A stretch of DNA of 44,438 bases from DATFPK01 sp035264885 (GTDB lineage Bacteria > Actinomycetota > Thermoleophilia > Solirubrobacterales > 70-9), in NCBI GenBank assembly GCA_035264885.1, contig DATFPK010000104.1, positions 1 to 44,438 of the forward strand, read 5' to 3'. This document shows positions 1-8,555 of this stretch, one piece after another; the stretch's first letter is position 1; the number at the start of each line of letters is the position of its first letter. The notes below the pieces were generated by a model. It saw only the letters and a list, made by a program, of their open reading frames with translations, did no database searches and was not told the DNA's origin. Both the position numbers and the translations under genes were made by a program.

Positions 1-1383
1 CTTCCGCTCGCGCATGCGCTGGCCCAGAAGGAGGACCTGCCGATCCCGGAGTGGCTCTTCGCCTGGGCCGCCTCGCTCGTTCTCGTCGCCTCCTTCTACG
101 CACTGTCGGTCGCCTGGAAGACGGCTCGCTTCGAGGACGAGAGATGGCGGCCGCTCGGAGGGGGCGTCTTGAGGGCGCTGCTCCACCCGGCGACCCAGGC
201 GCTCTACGGGCTGGTCGGCGTCTTCCTGCTCGGCTTGACGATCTACTCCGGCCTCGAAGGGACGGTCGCGCCGGATCGCAATTTCTCCCTGACGTTCGTG
301 TTCGTGACGTGCTGGCTCGGCTTCCCGCTGCTGGGTGTCCTGTTCGGGGACGTCTTCCGCGTCTTCAACCCCTGGCGCGCGATCGGACGAGCGGCCGGTT
401 CTGCGTTCCGGCGCCTGGTGGGACAGGGGCCGGTGCACGCGCCCTACCCGGAGCGCCTGGGCCGCTGGCCGGCGGCGGTGGGAGTCGTCGCGTTCGTCTG
501 GCTCGAGGTCATCTACGGGGCGAGCGGCGCCGTCTCGGTCGGTCTCGACCCGGAGACCACCGCAAGGGCGACGATCGCATACACGGCGTACACGCTCGCG
601 ATGATGGTGGTGTTCGGCACGGAGCGCTGGTGCGATCGCGGCGAGACCTTCTCGGTGTACTTCGGCATGTTCGGCCGGATCGGATCCTTCGCGGCCCGGG
701 AGGGCCGCCTCGGAGTGCGGCGCATGCTGGCCGGTACGACCGGCTGGGCGGCGGTGCCCGGATCGGCTGCGGTGGTCGTGGCATCGATCGGCAGCACCGC
801 ATACGACGGGGCCGCCGAGGGCCCCCTCAGGCAGCCGATCGAGAACGTCTTCGAGTGGCTGGTCGACCAGGACGTCGGCCTGGTCGCGTCGCGGCGCCTC
901 GCCGAGACCCTCTTCCTCCTGGTGGCGATCGCCGCGATCGCCGCGACCTACCTCGCGGGCGTGTGGGGCATGCGGACCGTCCGCGGCGCGCCGCCGTTCC
1001 GGGATCTGATCCGCGCCTTCGCGCCGTCGCTGATCCCGATCGCGTTCGCATACCTCGCGGCGCACTACTTCAGCCTTTTCGCCTTCCAGGAGCAGGCGCA
1101 GTTCACGTACCTGCTGTCCGACCCGCTCGGGGAAGGCTCCGACCTCTTCGGGACCGCGTCGGGCGGGATCGACTACGGCGCCCTCGGCGCGAACGCGATC
1201 TGGTACTTCCAGGTCGCGGCGCTCGTGGTCGGCCACGTGGCGGGTCTGGTCCTCGCCCACGACCGCGCCGTGGCCCTCTGGGGGGATCCGAAGCAGGCGG
1301 CCCGTTCGCAGTACTGGATGCTGGCTGTCATGGTGGGGTTCACCTGCCTCGGGCTGTACCTCCTGTCGGCGGCGAACCAATGA
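1..1383 (+). CDS. Multi-pass membrane protein, fenitrothion-hydrolase-like family (5' partial)
   Basis: The frame is open from base 1 to the TGA at 1381-1383, so the true start lies upstream of the window. The visible 460 residues hold about eight hydrophobic segments and the conserved-looking stretches DLPIPEWLFAWAA near the start and DVFRVFNPWRAIGR around residue 120. From memory, actinobacterial proteins annotated as fenitrothion hydrolase share these stretches. That name comes from one distant enzyme and says little about the role here. An integral membrane protein is certain; the substrate is unknown. A 50-residue membrane protein follows 4 bases downstream and is probably co-translated. 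Confidence 0.75.
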   Translation, partial: LPLAHALAQKEDLPIPEWLFAWAASLVLVASFYALSVAWKTARFEDERWRPLGGGVLRALLHPATQALYGLVGVFLLGLTIYSGLEGTVAPDRNFSLTFVFVTCWLGFPLLGVLFGDVFRVFNPWRAIGRAAGSAFRRLVGQGPVHAPYPERLGRWPAAVGVVAFVWLEVIYGASGAVSVGLDPETTARATIAYTAYTLAMMVVFGTERWCDRGETFSVYFGMFGRIGSFAAREGRLGVRRMLAGTTGWAAVPGSAAVVVASIGSTAYDGAAEGPLRQPIENVFEWLVDQDVGLVASRRLAETLFLLVAIAAIAATYLAGVWGMRTVRGAPPFRDLIRAFAPSLIPIAFAYLAAHYFSLFAFQEQAQFTYLLSDPLGEGSDLFGTASGGIDYGALGANAIWYFQVAALVVGHVAGLVLAHDRAVALWGDPKQAARSQYWMLAVMVGFTCLGLYLLSAANQ

Positions 1384-1387
1384 CGCG

Positions 1388-1540
1388 ATGACGATCCTCC
1401 TAGCCCACGTCGGCCACTACATGTGGACGCTCTACATCCCGCCGGTCCTGATCGTCCTCTTCTCGATCATCCGCACCACGATCGTCCAGCGTCGCGAGGA
1501 GCGGGAGGAGGAGAGCCAGGACGAAAAGGCGGGCACGTAG
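1388..1540 (+). CDS. Small single-pass membrane protein (50 aa)
   Basis: ATG at 1388 follows the stop of the upstream membrane protein by 4 bases, and the ORF ends at TAG 1538-1540. The product has one hydrophobic helix (about residues 10-28, ending PPVLIVLFSII) followed by a highly charged tail rich in Arg and Glu (QRREEREEE). The tight spacing and third-position G/C support a real gene. It may be an accessory subunit of the upstream protein. I recognise no family. Confidence 0.6.
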   Translation: MTILLAHVGHYMWTLYIPPVLIVLFSIIRTTIVQRREEREEESQDEKAGT

Positions 1541-1612
1541 CCGCCGTAACTCGTCCGCCGCGATCGACTGCCAGCCCGGTCTCCCGGATGCCTCTTCGAG
1601 CGGCCAGGTCGC

Positions 1613-2776
1613 CTAGAGGATCTCTTCGAGCCGGCGCTCGAGCGCCGCGGACATCGAGTCGCGCGCCTCGCCGGCCGGCAGCCGCTCCACCAGGGCCTGG
1701 AGGAAGCCGTCGATGACGAGGCGGCGGGCGTCCTGGTCCCCGAGGCCGCGCGAGGACAGGTAGAAGAGCTGGTCGCGGTCGATCTGGGCGACCGCGGCGG
1801 CGTGGGTGCAGCGGACGTCGTTGGCGAGGATCTCGAGGCCGGGGATCGCGTCGGCGTGGGCATCGTGGCTGAGCAGCAGGTTGCGGCACTCCTGGAAGGC
1901 GTCGGTCTGCTGGGCGCCCGGGTCGACCTTGATCATCCCGCGCCAGACCGCGGTCGAGCGGTCGGCGAGGATCCCGCGGAAGGCGAGGTCGGAAGTCGTG
2001 TGCGCGGCCGAGTGCTCCTGGGTCGTGTCGTAGTCGAGGTGCTGGCCGCCGTTGCCGGCGTAGGCGCCGGTCACCCGCGCCTCCGACCCCTCCCCGGCGA
2101 GGTTCGTCTCCATCCGGACCTTGCCTCGACCCGACCCGAACCCCAGCGCCGTCCAGTCGAGGCTGCCGTCACGGCCGAGCTCGGCGCGCTGCGTCGCGAA
2201 GACCCAGGCGTCCTGTGAGAGCTCCTGGGCGGAGACGTAGCCGAGCCGGGCGCCGTCGCCGACGCGGATCTCGACCACGGCGTTGAGCAGTGCGTCGCCC
2301 TCGCCCTCCGAAGCCCACCGCTCCCAGACCTCGGCCTCCGCGCCCTCCTCGAGGATGATCAGGGTCCGCCAGGCGGAGGCGGCGGCCGGCGCCGCGACCT
2401 CGATCCGCACGGGCTCGGCGAGGCGGACGCCCGCGGGGACATAGACGAGCGCACCCTGCCGCCAGGCGGCGTCGTTGCGGGCGACGAACGGGTCGTCCCC
2501 GGACACCAGGGAACCCAATCGCTCCCGCAGCAGCTCGCCGTGCTGGTCGTTCGCCACCGACAACGGCATGACGACGGCACCGTCGCCGGCCGCCCCGTCG
2601 GCTTCGATCGAGGCCTCGACCTCGCCGACCGCGAAGCTCTCGAACCGGAGGGCGGAGAGGTCGGTGAACTCCCAGCCCTTCGCCTTCTGGTCGGGGAGAG
2701 GCAGCTCCTGCGCGCGAGAGGCGCCCTTGCGGCGCCTCTCGACCAGCCAGCTGGGCTCGGTCAGCGTCTCAGCCAA
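1613..2776 (-). CDS. sufD: Fe-S cluster assembly protein SufD
   Basis: This 387-residue protein is the SufD scaffold subunit, which pairs with SufB and SufC in the cytosolic SufBC2D complex that builds Fe-S clusters. It has the expected beta-helix core and a C-terminal SufB/SufD signature (CTHAAAVAQIDRDQLFYLSS, then SRGLGDQDA). The start is TTG at 2776, with a GGAGGGG ribosome site four bases upstream. It lies inside the sufB 3' end and overlaps that gene by 8 bases, so translation is probably coupled. It is the last gene of the Rieske-sufB-sufD operon. No oddities were seen in the core. Confidence 0.93.
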   Translation of the reverse strand: MAETLTEPSWLVERRRKGASRAQELPLPDQKAKGWEFTDLSALRFESFAVGEVEASIEADGAAGDGAVVMPLSVANDQHGELLRERLGSLVSGDDPFVARNDAAWRQGALVYVPAGVRLAEPVRIEVAAPAAASAWRTLIILEEGAEAEVWERWASEGEGDALLNAVVEIRVGDGARLGYVSAQELSQDAWVFATQRAELGRDGSLDWTALGFGSGRGKVRMETNLAGEGSEARVTGAYAGNGGQHLDYDTTQEHSAAHTTSDLAFRGILADRSTAVWRGMIKVDPGAQQTDAFQECRNLLLSHDAHADAIPGLEILANDVRCTHAAAVAQIDRDQLFYLSSRGLGDQDARRLVIDGFLQALVERLPAGEARDSMSAALERRLEEIL

Positions 2777-4202
2777 TCGACCCCTCCATCTGGAGCTCGA
2801 TCAGGCGGTTCAGCTCGACCGCGTACTCCATCGGCAGCTCCTTCGTCACCGGCTCGATGAAGCCGTTGACGATCATCTTCGACGCCTCCTCCTCGTCGAG
2901 CCCGCGGCTCTGGAGGTAGAAGAGCTGGTCCTCACCGACCTTCGAGACGCTGGCCTCGTGGCCGATGTCGGCGTCGTTCTCGTCGATCCGGATCGTCGGG
3001 TAGGTGTCCGAGCGGGAGGCCTCGTCGAGCAGGAGGGCGTCGCAGACGACCTTCGACCGGGCCTCGCTGGCCCCGGCCGCGACCTCGAGCAGGCCGCGGT
3101 AGGTGGAGCGCCCGCCGTCCTTGGAGATCGACTTGGCGAAGATCGACGACGTCGTCTTCGGCGCCGCGTGGATGATCTTGGCGCCGGCGTCCTGGTGCTG
3201 CCCGTCGCCGGCGAAGGCGATCGAGAGCACCTCGCCGTGGGCCTCGCGGCCGAGCAGGTAGATGCTCGGGTACTTCATGGTCAGCTTCGAGCCGAGGTTG
3301 CAGTCGACCCACTCCATCGTCGCCTGCTCCTGCGCGATCGCCCGCTTGGTGACGAGGTTGTAGACGTTCTGCGACCAGTTCTGGAGGGTCGTGTAGCGGA
3401 CTCGCGAGCCGGGCTTGGCGATGATCTCGACGACCGCCGAGTGCAGCGAGTCGGTGGAGTAGACCGGCGCCGTGCAGCCCTCGATGTAGTGCACCTCGGA
3501 GCCCTCGTCGGCGATGATCAGCGTCCGCTCGAACTGGCCCATGTTCTCGGTGTTGATCCGGAAGTAGGCCTGGAGCGGCATCTCGACCTTGACGCCGGGC
3601 GGCACGTAGACGAACGAGCCACCTGACCAGACCGCCGAGTTCAGGGCGGCCAGCTTGTTGTCGTTCGGCGGGATGACCGTCGCCCAGTGCTCGCGGACGA
3701 GGTCCTCGTGCTCACGCAGGCCGGAGTCCATGTCGAGGAAGATCACGCCCTGCTTCTCCAGGTCCTCGCGGACCTGGTGGTAGACGACCTCGGACTCGTA
3801 CTGGGCGCCGACGCCGGCGAGGAACTTGCGCTCCGCCTCGGGGATCCCGAGCCGGTCGAACGTCTTCTTGATGTCGTCGGGGACCTCGTCCCAGTCGCGG
3901 CTGGCCTTCTCGGAGGCGCGGACGAAGTAGTGGATGTCGTCCCAGTCGATCGTGCCGAGGTTGCCGCCCCAGGTCGGGGTCGGCCGCGAGAGGAAGTGGT
4001 CGAGTGCCTTGAGCCGGAACTCGCGCATCCACGCCGGCTCGTCCTTGTGCTCGGAGATGCCTTCGACCACCTCGCGGGACAGGCCCTTCGGCGCCTTGTA
4101 GGCGTAGCCGGTCTCGGGATCGTGGAAGCCGAACTTCTCCTCGTAGTCGGCGTTGATCTGCTCGAGCTCGCGCTGCTCTGCAAGTACCTCGGGTGTTGCC
4201 AC
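2769..4202 (-). CDS. sufB: Fe-S cluster assembly protein SufB
   Basis: SufB is the scaffold subunit on which clusters form in the SufBC2D complex. The 477-residue product carries family hallmarks: an N-terminal region with NADYEEKFGFHDPETGYAYK, a cysteine in IEGCTAPVYSTDSLHSAVVE, and the C-terminal GHEASVSKVGEDQLFYLQSR. A longer open frame runs upstream to 4331, but GTG 4202 is chosen because GGAGGT lies 9 bases before it and it overlaps the TAG stop of the Rieske gene by one base (TAGTG). That arrangement indicates translational coupling. Length and sequence are normal for the family. Confidence 0.95.
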   Translation of the reverse strand: MATPEVLAEQRELEQINADYEEKFGFHDPETGYAYKAPKGLSREVVEGISEHKDEPAWMREFRLKALDHFLSRPTPTWGGNLGTIDWDDIHYFVRASEKASRDWDEVPDDIKKTFDRLGIPEAERKFLAGVGAQYESEVVYHQVREDLEKQGVIFLDMDSGLREHEDLVREHWATVIPPNDNKLAALNSAVWSGGSFVYVPPGVKVEMPLQAYFRINTENMGQFERTLIIADEGSEVHYIEGCTAPVYSTDSLHSAVVEIIAKPGSRVRYTTLQNWSQNVYNLVTKRAIAQEQATMEWVDCNLGSKLTMKYPSIYLLGREAHGEVLSIAFAGDGQHQDAGAKIIHAAPKTTSSIFAKSISKDGGRSTYRGLLEVAAGASEARSKVVCDALLLDEASRSDTYPTIRIDENDADIGHEASVSKVGEDQLFYLQSRGLDEEEASKMIVNGFIEPVTKELPMEYAVELNRLIELQMEGSIG

Positions 4203-4510
4203 TAGGCCTCGACCTCCAGAGTGATCGTCTCGTCTTCCACGGCCACGAGGAACGTTCTCACCGGAGCGTACGCCGGGAGCGTCTTGGGCCGCCCGCTGGT
4301 CACGTCGAAGAGGGAGCCGTGCCGGGGGCACTCGACGGTGCAGGCCGAGGCATCGAACTCGCCCTCGGCCAGCGGCCCGTCATCGTGCGAGCAGCGGTCC
4401 TCGATCGCGTGGTAGGCGCCGTCGCAGTTGAAGACGCCGATCTTCACCCCGTCGTGCTCGACGAGCGTCATCGCGCCGGGCGGCAGCTCGACCGCCGCGC
4501 AGACCCGCAC
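4202..4510 (-). CDS. Rieske [2Fe-2S] ferredoxin, first gene of the sufBD operon
   Basis: This is a 102-residue soluble Rieske ferredoxin. Cluster ligands are visible as C40-x-H42 (CSHDDGP) and C61-x-x-H64 (CPRHGSLFD). Such proteins of non-heme iron dioxygenase type often accompany actinobacterial suf genes and may supply electrons for assembly or be an early client; that role is inference. GTG 4510 is the only standard start that leaves a normal N-terminus (RVCAAVELPPG), although its ribosome site is weak. The 3' end overlaps sufB by one base. The promoter with the Rrf2-like motif lies about 55-75 bases upstream. Confidence 0.88.
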   Translation of the reverse strand: MRVCAAVELPPGAMTLVEHDGVKIGVFNCDGAYHAIEDRCSHDDGPLAEGEFDASACTVECPRHGSLFDVTSGRPKTLPAYAPVRTFLVAVEDETITLEVEA

Positions 4511-4563
4511 CGTGGTTCCGCTTGTTCCCTCGATCTTCGTGGTCCTTCGTCTCCTGATCCAAA

Positions 4564-4584
4564 AACCTACTTACCTGGTCGGAT
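4564..4584 (-). promoter_or_regulatory. Candidate promoter/Rrf2 operator of Rieske-sufB-sufD
   Basis: Read on the minus strand, the site is ATCCGACCA (4584-4576), six bases, then TAGGTTTTTGG. TAGGTT (4569-4564) fits an actinobacterial -10 element (TAnnnT). The same ATCCGACCA-N6-TAGG-N-TTT-N-GG arrangement occurs upstream of the rrf2 gene at the head of the other suf operon. No good -35 hexamer is visible. Operator function is inferred. Confidence 0.55.
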
Positions 4585-4681
4585 TTTAGCGGCCGGCGGC
4601 ATTTACCCTGCCCCGCGTGATCGGGGCGCAGGACACTAGACGCCGGCCGGCGGGTCACCCGGCGGTGACCGGCGCCTCGCG

Positions 4682-4900
4682 GTGGTCGCCGCCGGCGCGC
4701 TGCTTCCGGGCGGGATCGTCTTCGCCGTCCAGAGCCTCGACCCAGAGCCCGGCGCCGCTGCCCAGGTCTACGCCGGGGATCGGTGGGAGGCGCTGGCCGG
4801 TCAGGGGACGACGGGCGAGCGGCTCGGGCAGCTCCAGTCCCAGGCGCTCGAGAAGTCGAACGCCACCTTCGGCCCGGCCGGGACCATACGATCGGACTGA
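4682..4900 (+). CDS. Small hypothetical protein with N-terminal hydrophobic segment
   Basis: About 72 residues, starting at GTG 4682, the only standard start after an in-frame stop at 4637. Third codon positions are G or C in nearly every codon, which supports real coding. The first 15 residues are hydrophobic (VVAAGALLPGGIVFAV), like a signal or membrane anchor. The rest is polar, with QLQSQALEKSNATF near the end. No convincing ribosome site is seen, and upstream codons also look coding, so the start is doubtful. It ends 20 bases before the DNA ligase gene and may be co-transcribed. No family recognised. Confidence 0.4.
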   Translation: MVAAGALLPGGIVFAVQSLDPEPGAAAQVYAGDRWEALAGQGTTGERLGQLQSQALEKSNATFGPAGTIRSD

Positions 4901-4920
4901 CCCCGACCGAGGCCCGTGAG

Positions 4921-5928
4921 GTGACTCTCTTCGACGCCCTGCCCGCCGCATCGCGGGAGCTGCTCCGCGCCGCGCCGCTGCCGGAGGCGTTCGAGCCGAT
5001 GAAGGCGACGCTGACCGACCGGCCGTTCTCGAGCCCGGACTGGGTGTTCGAGCGCAAGCTCGACGGCATCCGCTCGCTGGTCATCCGCGACGGCGACCGG
5101 GTCCGGCTGGTGTCGCGGACCGGCCGGGTTCAGACGGGATACCCGGAGCTCGAGGAGGCGCTCCTGGCCGACGATTGCCGGCGGTTCGTCGCCGACGGGG
5201 AGATCGTCGCTCTCGACGAGGGGCGGACCAGCTTCGAGCGACTGCAAGGGCGGATGGGGATCGCCGACCCGAGCGCCGCCCGGCGGACCGGCATCGAAAT
5301 CTTCATCTACCTGTTCGACCTGGTCTGGATCGAGGGCAAGGACACCCGGGCGCTGCCGCTGGTCGACCGCAAGGAGCTGCTCGAGACCGCGCTGACGACC
5401 GCGGGGCCGGTCGGCCGCGTCCCGCACGTCGAGGAGCGCGGTCAGGAGCTGTTCCAGCAGGCCTGCGCGGCGGGGTTCGAAGGCCTGATCGCCAAGCGGC
5501 GCGAGAGCCCGTACGTCTGCCGGCGCTCCCGCGACTGGCTGAAGCTGAAGTGCCAGACCGAGCAGGAGTTCGTGATCGGCGGCTTCACCGCCCCGCAGGG
5601 GAAGCGAAAGGAGTTCGGGGCGCTGCTGGTCGGCTACAACGAGGGTGGGGAGCTGCGCTACGCCGGCAAGGTCGGCACCGGGTTCGACGCGAAGACGCTG
5701 CGCGACCTGGGGCAGCGGCTGCGCTCACTCGAGCGCGAGCGCAACCCGTTCCCGCGCGGGCAGGGACCGCGGGGCGCGCGCTGGGTCGCGCCCGAGCTGG
5801 TCGCGCAGGTCGGGTTCTCGGAGTGGACACGGGACGGCAAGCTGAGGCATCCCCGCTTCCTCGGCCTCCGCGACGACAAGCGGCCCGAGGAGGTCGTCCG
5901 CGAGCGGCCCGGCGCCGGGCAGCCCTAG
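4921..5928 (+). CDS. ATP-dependent DNA ligase (LigD ligase-domain type)
   Basis: The 335-residue protein joins DNA nicks using ATP. Motif I is ERKLDGIR, with adenylated lysine K46. Later motifs are visible: IYLFDLVWIEG (III), EGLIAKRRESPY (IV) and WLKLKC (V). The C-terminal OB fold begins at IGGFTAPQGKRKEFGALLVG. The size equals the isolated ligase domain of LigD, so the polymerase and phosphoesterase domains of full LigD are absent. GTG 4921 gives a compact N-terminus (TLFDALPAASREL); a longer reading to 4783 would overlap the small ORF. It lies between the two suf operons on the opposite strand. No Ku gene is in the window. Confidence 0.9.
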   Translation: MTLFDALPAASRELLRAAPLPEAFEPMKATLTDRPFSSPDWVFERKLDGIRSLVIRDGDRVRLVSRTGRVQTGYPELEEALLADDCRRFVADGEIVALDEGRTSFERLQGRMGIADPSAARRTGIEIFIYLFDLVWIEGKDTRALPLVDRKELLETALTTAGPVGRVPHVEERGQELFQQACAAGFEGLIAKRRESPYVCRRSRDWLKLKCQTEQEFVIGGFTAPQGKRKEFGALLVGYNEGGELRYAGKVGTGFDAKTLRDLGQRLRSLERERNPFPRGQGPRGARWVAPELVAQVGFSEWTRDGKLRHPRFLGLRDDKRPEEVVRERPGAGQP

Positions 5929-5948
5929 CGCTTCGCCGGCGGTCTCCC

Positions 5949-6374
5949 TCAGATCGCCGACGCCTCCGCGGGATCGCCGCGGTCGCCCTCGTCCTCCCAG
6001 TCCGCCGGCTGTCCGAGGCCGGCGCCCTTGACGACCTTGAGCCCGAGGAGCGCGCACTTCATCCGCGTGGCGGAGATGTCGATCCCGAGCAGGTCGAGCA
6101 CGAACTCCTTCGGCAGCGCCAGCAGCTCCTGGCGCGTCTTTCCCCGAAGCTCGTCGGTCAGCAACGAGGTCGCCGCGGTCGAGATCGCGCAGCCCTTGCC
6201 CTCGAAGGCGACGGCCTCGACCCGGCCATCGTCGCCGAGCCGGATCGTGACGTGCTGCTCGTCCCCGCAGAACGGGTTCGAATCCTCGAACTCGAGGTCG
6301 AACTCCTCCAGCCGCCCGAAGTTGTGGGGTCGCTTGTAGTGCTCGAGTATCTGCTCGCGGTAGAGCTCTTCCAT
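5949..6374 (-). CDS. sufU: SufU-type Fe-S assembly/sulfurtransferase protein
   Basis: A 141-residue NifU-N-like protein that accepts persulfide sulfur from SufS through a zinc-bound cysteine and passes it to the SufBCD scaffold. The ligands are visible: C36-G-D38 (NPFCGDEQ), C62 (GKGCAISTAATS) and C107 (RMKCALLG). ATG 6374 is chosen because residue 1 then aligns with the usual MEELYREQILEHYKRP start; the longer open frame upstream is not SufU. It is the last gene of rrf2-sufC-sufS-sufU and lies 95 bases after sufS, a wider gap than elsewhere in the operon. It converges with the ligase gene. Confidence 0.93.
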   Translation of the reverse strand: MEELYREQILEHYKRPHNFGRLEEFDLEFEDSNPFCGDEQHVTIRLGDDGRVEAVAFEGKGCAISTAATSLLTDELRGKTRQELLALPKEFVLDLLGIDISATRMKCALLGLKVVKGAGLGQPADWEDEGDRGDPAEASAI

Positions 6375-6469
6375 CGCCTCAGAGGCTAGAGCCCCGGCGC
6401 ACCAGACCGGCGCGGGCCGCGGCGACTTGACCCGCCTATCCGGCCGAGCCCACCCCAGCCGGCTACGGC

Positions 6470-7747
6470 CTACCCGAGCTCGAAGACGCGCCGCGCGTCG
6501 TGGAGGCCTTCGACGAGGCGATCGATCTCCTCGGGCGTCGTATAGACGCCGAAGCTGGCCCGGGCGGTGGCGGGGACGCCGAGGCGCTGCATCAGGGGCT
6601 GGGCGCAATGGTGGCCGGCGCGCACCGCGACGCCGTGGCGGTCGAGGATCTCGGAGACGTCGTGGGCATGAACTCCCTCGAGCTCGAACGAGATGGGGCC
6701 GAGCCGGGCGCCGCCGGCCGGGGGACCGAAGATCCGCAGGCCGGGCACCTCGGGGAGGCGCTCGAGGGCGTAGTCCGCGATCTGCTCCTCGTGCGCTCGC
6801 ACCGCGTCCATGCCGATCCCGTCGATCCAGCGAATCGCGGCGGCCATCCCGATCGCCTGGGAGATCGCCGGGGTGCCGGCCTCGAAGCGGGCGGGGGGCT
6901 CGGCGTAGGTGGTGCCGTCCTTGGTGACCTTGCGGATCATCGATCCGCCGCCCATGAACGGGGGCATCTCGCGCAGCAGCTCCAGCCGCCCCCACAGAGC
7001 GCCGATCCCGGTCGGCGCATAGAGCTTGTGGCCCGTCAGGGCGTAGAAGTCGACGCCGAGTTCGGTCATGTCGAGAGTCAGCTTGGGAGCCGCCTGAGCG
7101 CCGTCGACGACGACGACGGCGCCCGCAGCCTTCGCGCGGGCCGCGATCTCGGCAACCGGGTTCTCGGTGCCGAGCACGTTCGACACGTGGCTCAAAGCCA
7201 CCACCTTCGGCCCGCGGGCCAGTAGCTCGTCGAGAGCCTCCATGTCGAGCCCGGCGTCCTCACCGACCGGTACCCAGTCGACCTCCGCCCCCGCCGCCTC
7301 CGCGGCCTGCTGCCAGGGGACGATGTTCGAGTGGTGCTCCATCTCGGTCAGCAGCACCCGGTCCCCCTGCCTCAGGTTCGCGGCGCCCCAGGATCGCGCC
7401 ACGAGGTTGATCGCCTCCGTCGCGTTGCGGACGAAGACGATCTCGCGACGATCGCCCGCGCCGAGGTGGTCGGCGACCGTGGCGCGCGCCCCCTCGTAGG
7501 CCGCGGTGGCCTCGGCCGACAGGGTGTGGGAGCCGCGGTGGACGTTCGAGTGGTGGCGCCGCTCGTAGCGGTCGACCGCTTGGATCGACGCGAGGACGCG
7601 CTGTGAGCTGGCACCGCTGTCGAGGTAGACGAGCGGCCGCCCGTTGACCTCGCGGTCGAGGGCCGGGAACGAGCCGCGCACCTTCTCGACGTCATAGTCC
7701 GCAGCTGCCGCTGCGGCGCCGGGGCTGCTGGCCGCGACCGGTTCCAT
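6470..7747 (-). CDS. sufS: Cysteine desulfurase SufS
   Basis: A 425-residue PLP enzyme that takes sulfur from cysteine as a persulfide, releasing alanine, for Fe-S assembly. PLP-site features include ALTGHKLYAPTGIGALWG with Schiff-base lysine K241, and VVVVDGAQAAP with the cofactor-binding aspartate. The persulfide cysteine is C381 in RAGHHCAQPLMQRLG, a group II desulfurase arrangement. The start ATG (7747-7745) lies 2 bases after the sufC stop. The partner is SufU downstream. A short alanine-rich N-terminal extension (residues 7-17) is the only unusual element. Confidence 0.95.
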   Translation of the reverse strand: MEPVAASSPGAAAAAADYDVEKVRGSFPALDREVNGRPLVYLDSGASSQRVLASIQAVDRYERRHHSNVHRGSHTLSAEATAAYEGARATVADHLGAGDRREIVFVRNATEAINLVARSWGAANLRQGDRVLLTEMEHHSNIVPWQQAAEAAGAEVDWVPVGEDAGLDMEALDELLARGPKVVALSHVSNVLGTENPVAEIAARAKAAGAVVVVDGAQAAPKLTLDMTELGVDFYALTGHKLYAPTGIGALWGRLELLREMPPFMGGGSMIRKVTKDGTTYAEPPARFEAGTPAISQAIGMAAAIRWIDGIGMDAVRAHEEQIADYALERLPEVPGLRIFGPPAGGARLGPISFELEGVHAHDVSEILDRHGVAVRAGHHCAQPLMQRLGVPATARASFGVYTTPEEIDRLVEGLHDARRVFELG

Positions 7748-7749
7748 GC

Positions 7750-8520
7750 TCAGGCCGAGGCGCCCGCCTCGACCTCCTCGCCGATCCAGCCGTAGCCGCG
7801 CTGCTCCAGCTGCTCGACAAGCTCCGGCCCGCCCTGCTTGACGATCCGCCCCTCGTACATGACGTGCACGGCGTCGGGCTCGACCAGGTGCAGGATCCGC
7901 TGGTAGTGGGTGATGATCAGGACGCCCATCTCGGGGCCGGCGAACCTGTTGACGCCCTCGGCGACGGTCCGCAGCGCGTCGATGTCGAGGCCGGAGTCGG
8001 TCTCGTCGAGCACCGCTATCTCCGGCCCGAGCAGGGCGAGCTGGAGGATCTCCATCCGCTTCTTCTCCCCGCCCGAGAACCCCTCGTTGAGGTAGCGGCT
8101 CGAGAACTCCTGCGGGATCTTGGCCAGCTCCATCGCCTCGCGGGCGAGCTTGGCGAACTCCTTGATCTTGATCTCCGGTTCGCCGCGCGCCTCGCGGTGG
8201 GCGTTGAGGACCATCCGCAGGTACTTGCTGACCGAGACGCCCGGGATCGCGACCGGGTATTGGAAGGCCATGAAGAGACCGGCCCGCGACCGCTCGTCGG
8301 GAGCGGTGTCGGTGATGTCCTCGCCCTTGAAGGTGATCGTCCCCTCGGTGACCTCGAAGGCCGGGTGGCCCATGATCACGTTGGCGAGGGTCGACTTACC
8401 GGAGCCGTTGGGCCCCATCAGCGCATGGATCCGCCCCTTCTCGACGTCCAGGTCCAGTCCGCGCAGGATCTCCTTGCCCTCGACGCTCGCATGCAGGTTT
8501 CGAATCTCGAGCTCAGCCAT
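7750..8520 (-). CDS. sufC: Fe-S assembly ATPase SufC
   Basis: A 256-residue ABC-type ATPase of the SufBC2D complex. Walker A is GPNGSGKST (36-44), the signature is FSGGEKKR, and Walker B with the SufC-specific tail is IAVLDETDSGLD. Two adjacent ATGs exist (8523 and 8520). The second is chosen because GGAG then sits at a normal distance. It lies 35 bases downstream of rrf2 and 2 bases upstream of sufS. Its partners SufB and SufD are encoded in the other operon, about 4 kb away on the same strand. Confidence 0.95.
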   Translation of the reverse strand: MAELEIRNLHASVEGKEILRGLDLDVEKGRIHALMGPNGSGKSTLANVIMGHPAFEVTEGTITFKGEDITDTAPDERSRAGLFMAFQYPVAIPGVSVSKYLRMVLNAHREARGEPEIKIKEFAKLAREAMELAKIPQEFSSRYLNEGFSGGEKKRMEILQLALLGPEIAVLDETDSGLDIDALRTVAEGVNRFAGPEMGVLIITHYQRILHLVEPDAVHVMYEGRIVKQGGPELVEQLEQRGYGWIGEEVEAGASA

Positions 8521-8555
8521 CATTCTCCGTTTTTCGCGTTTCGTTCCCGGGCCGG

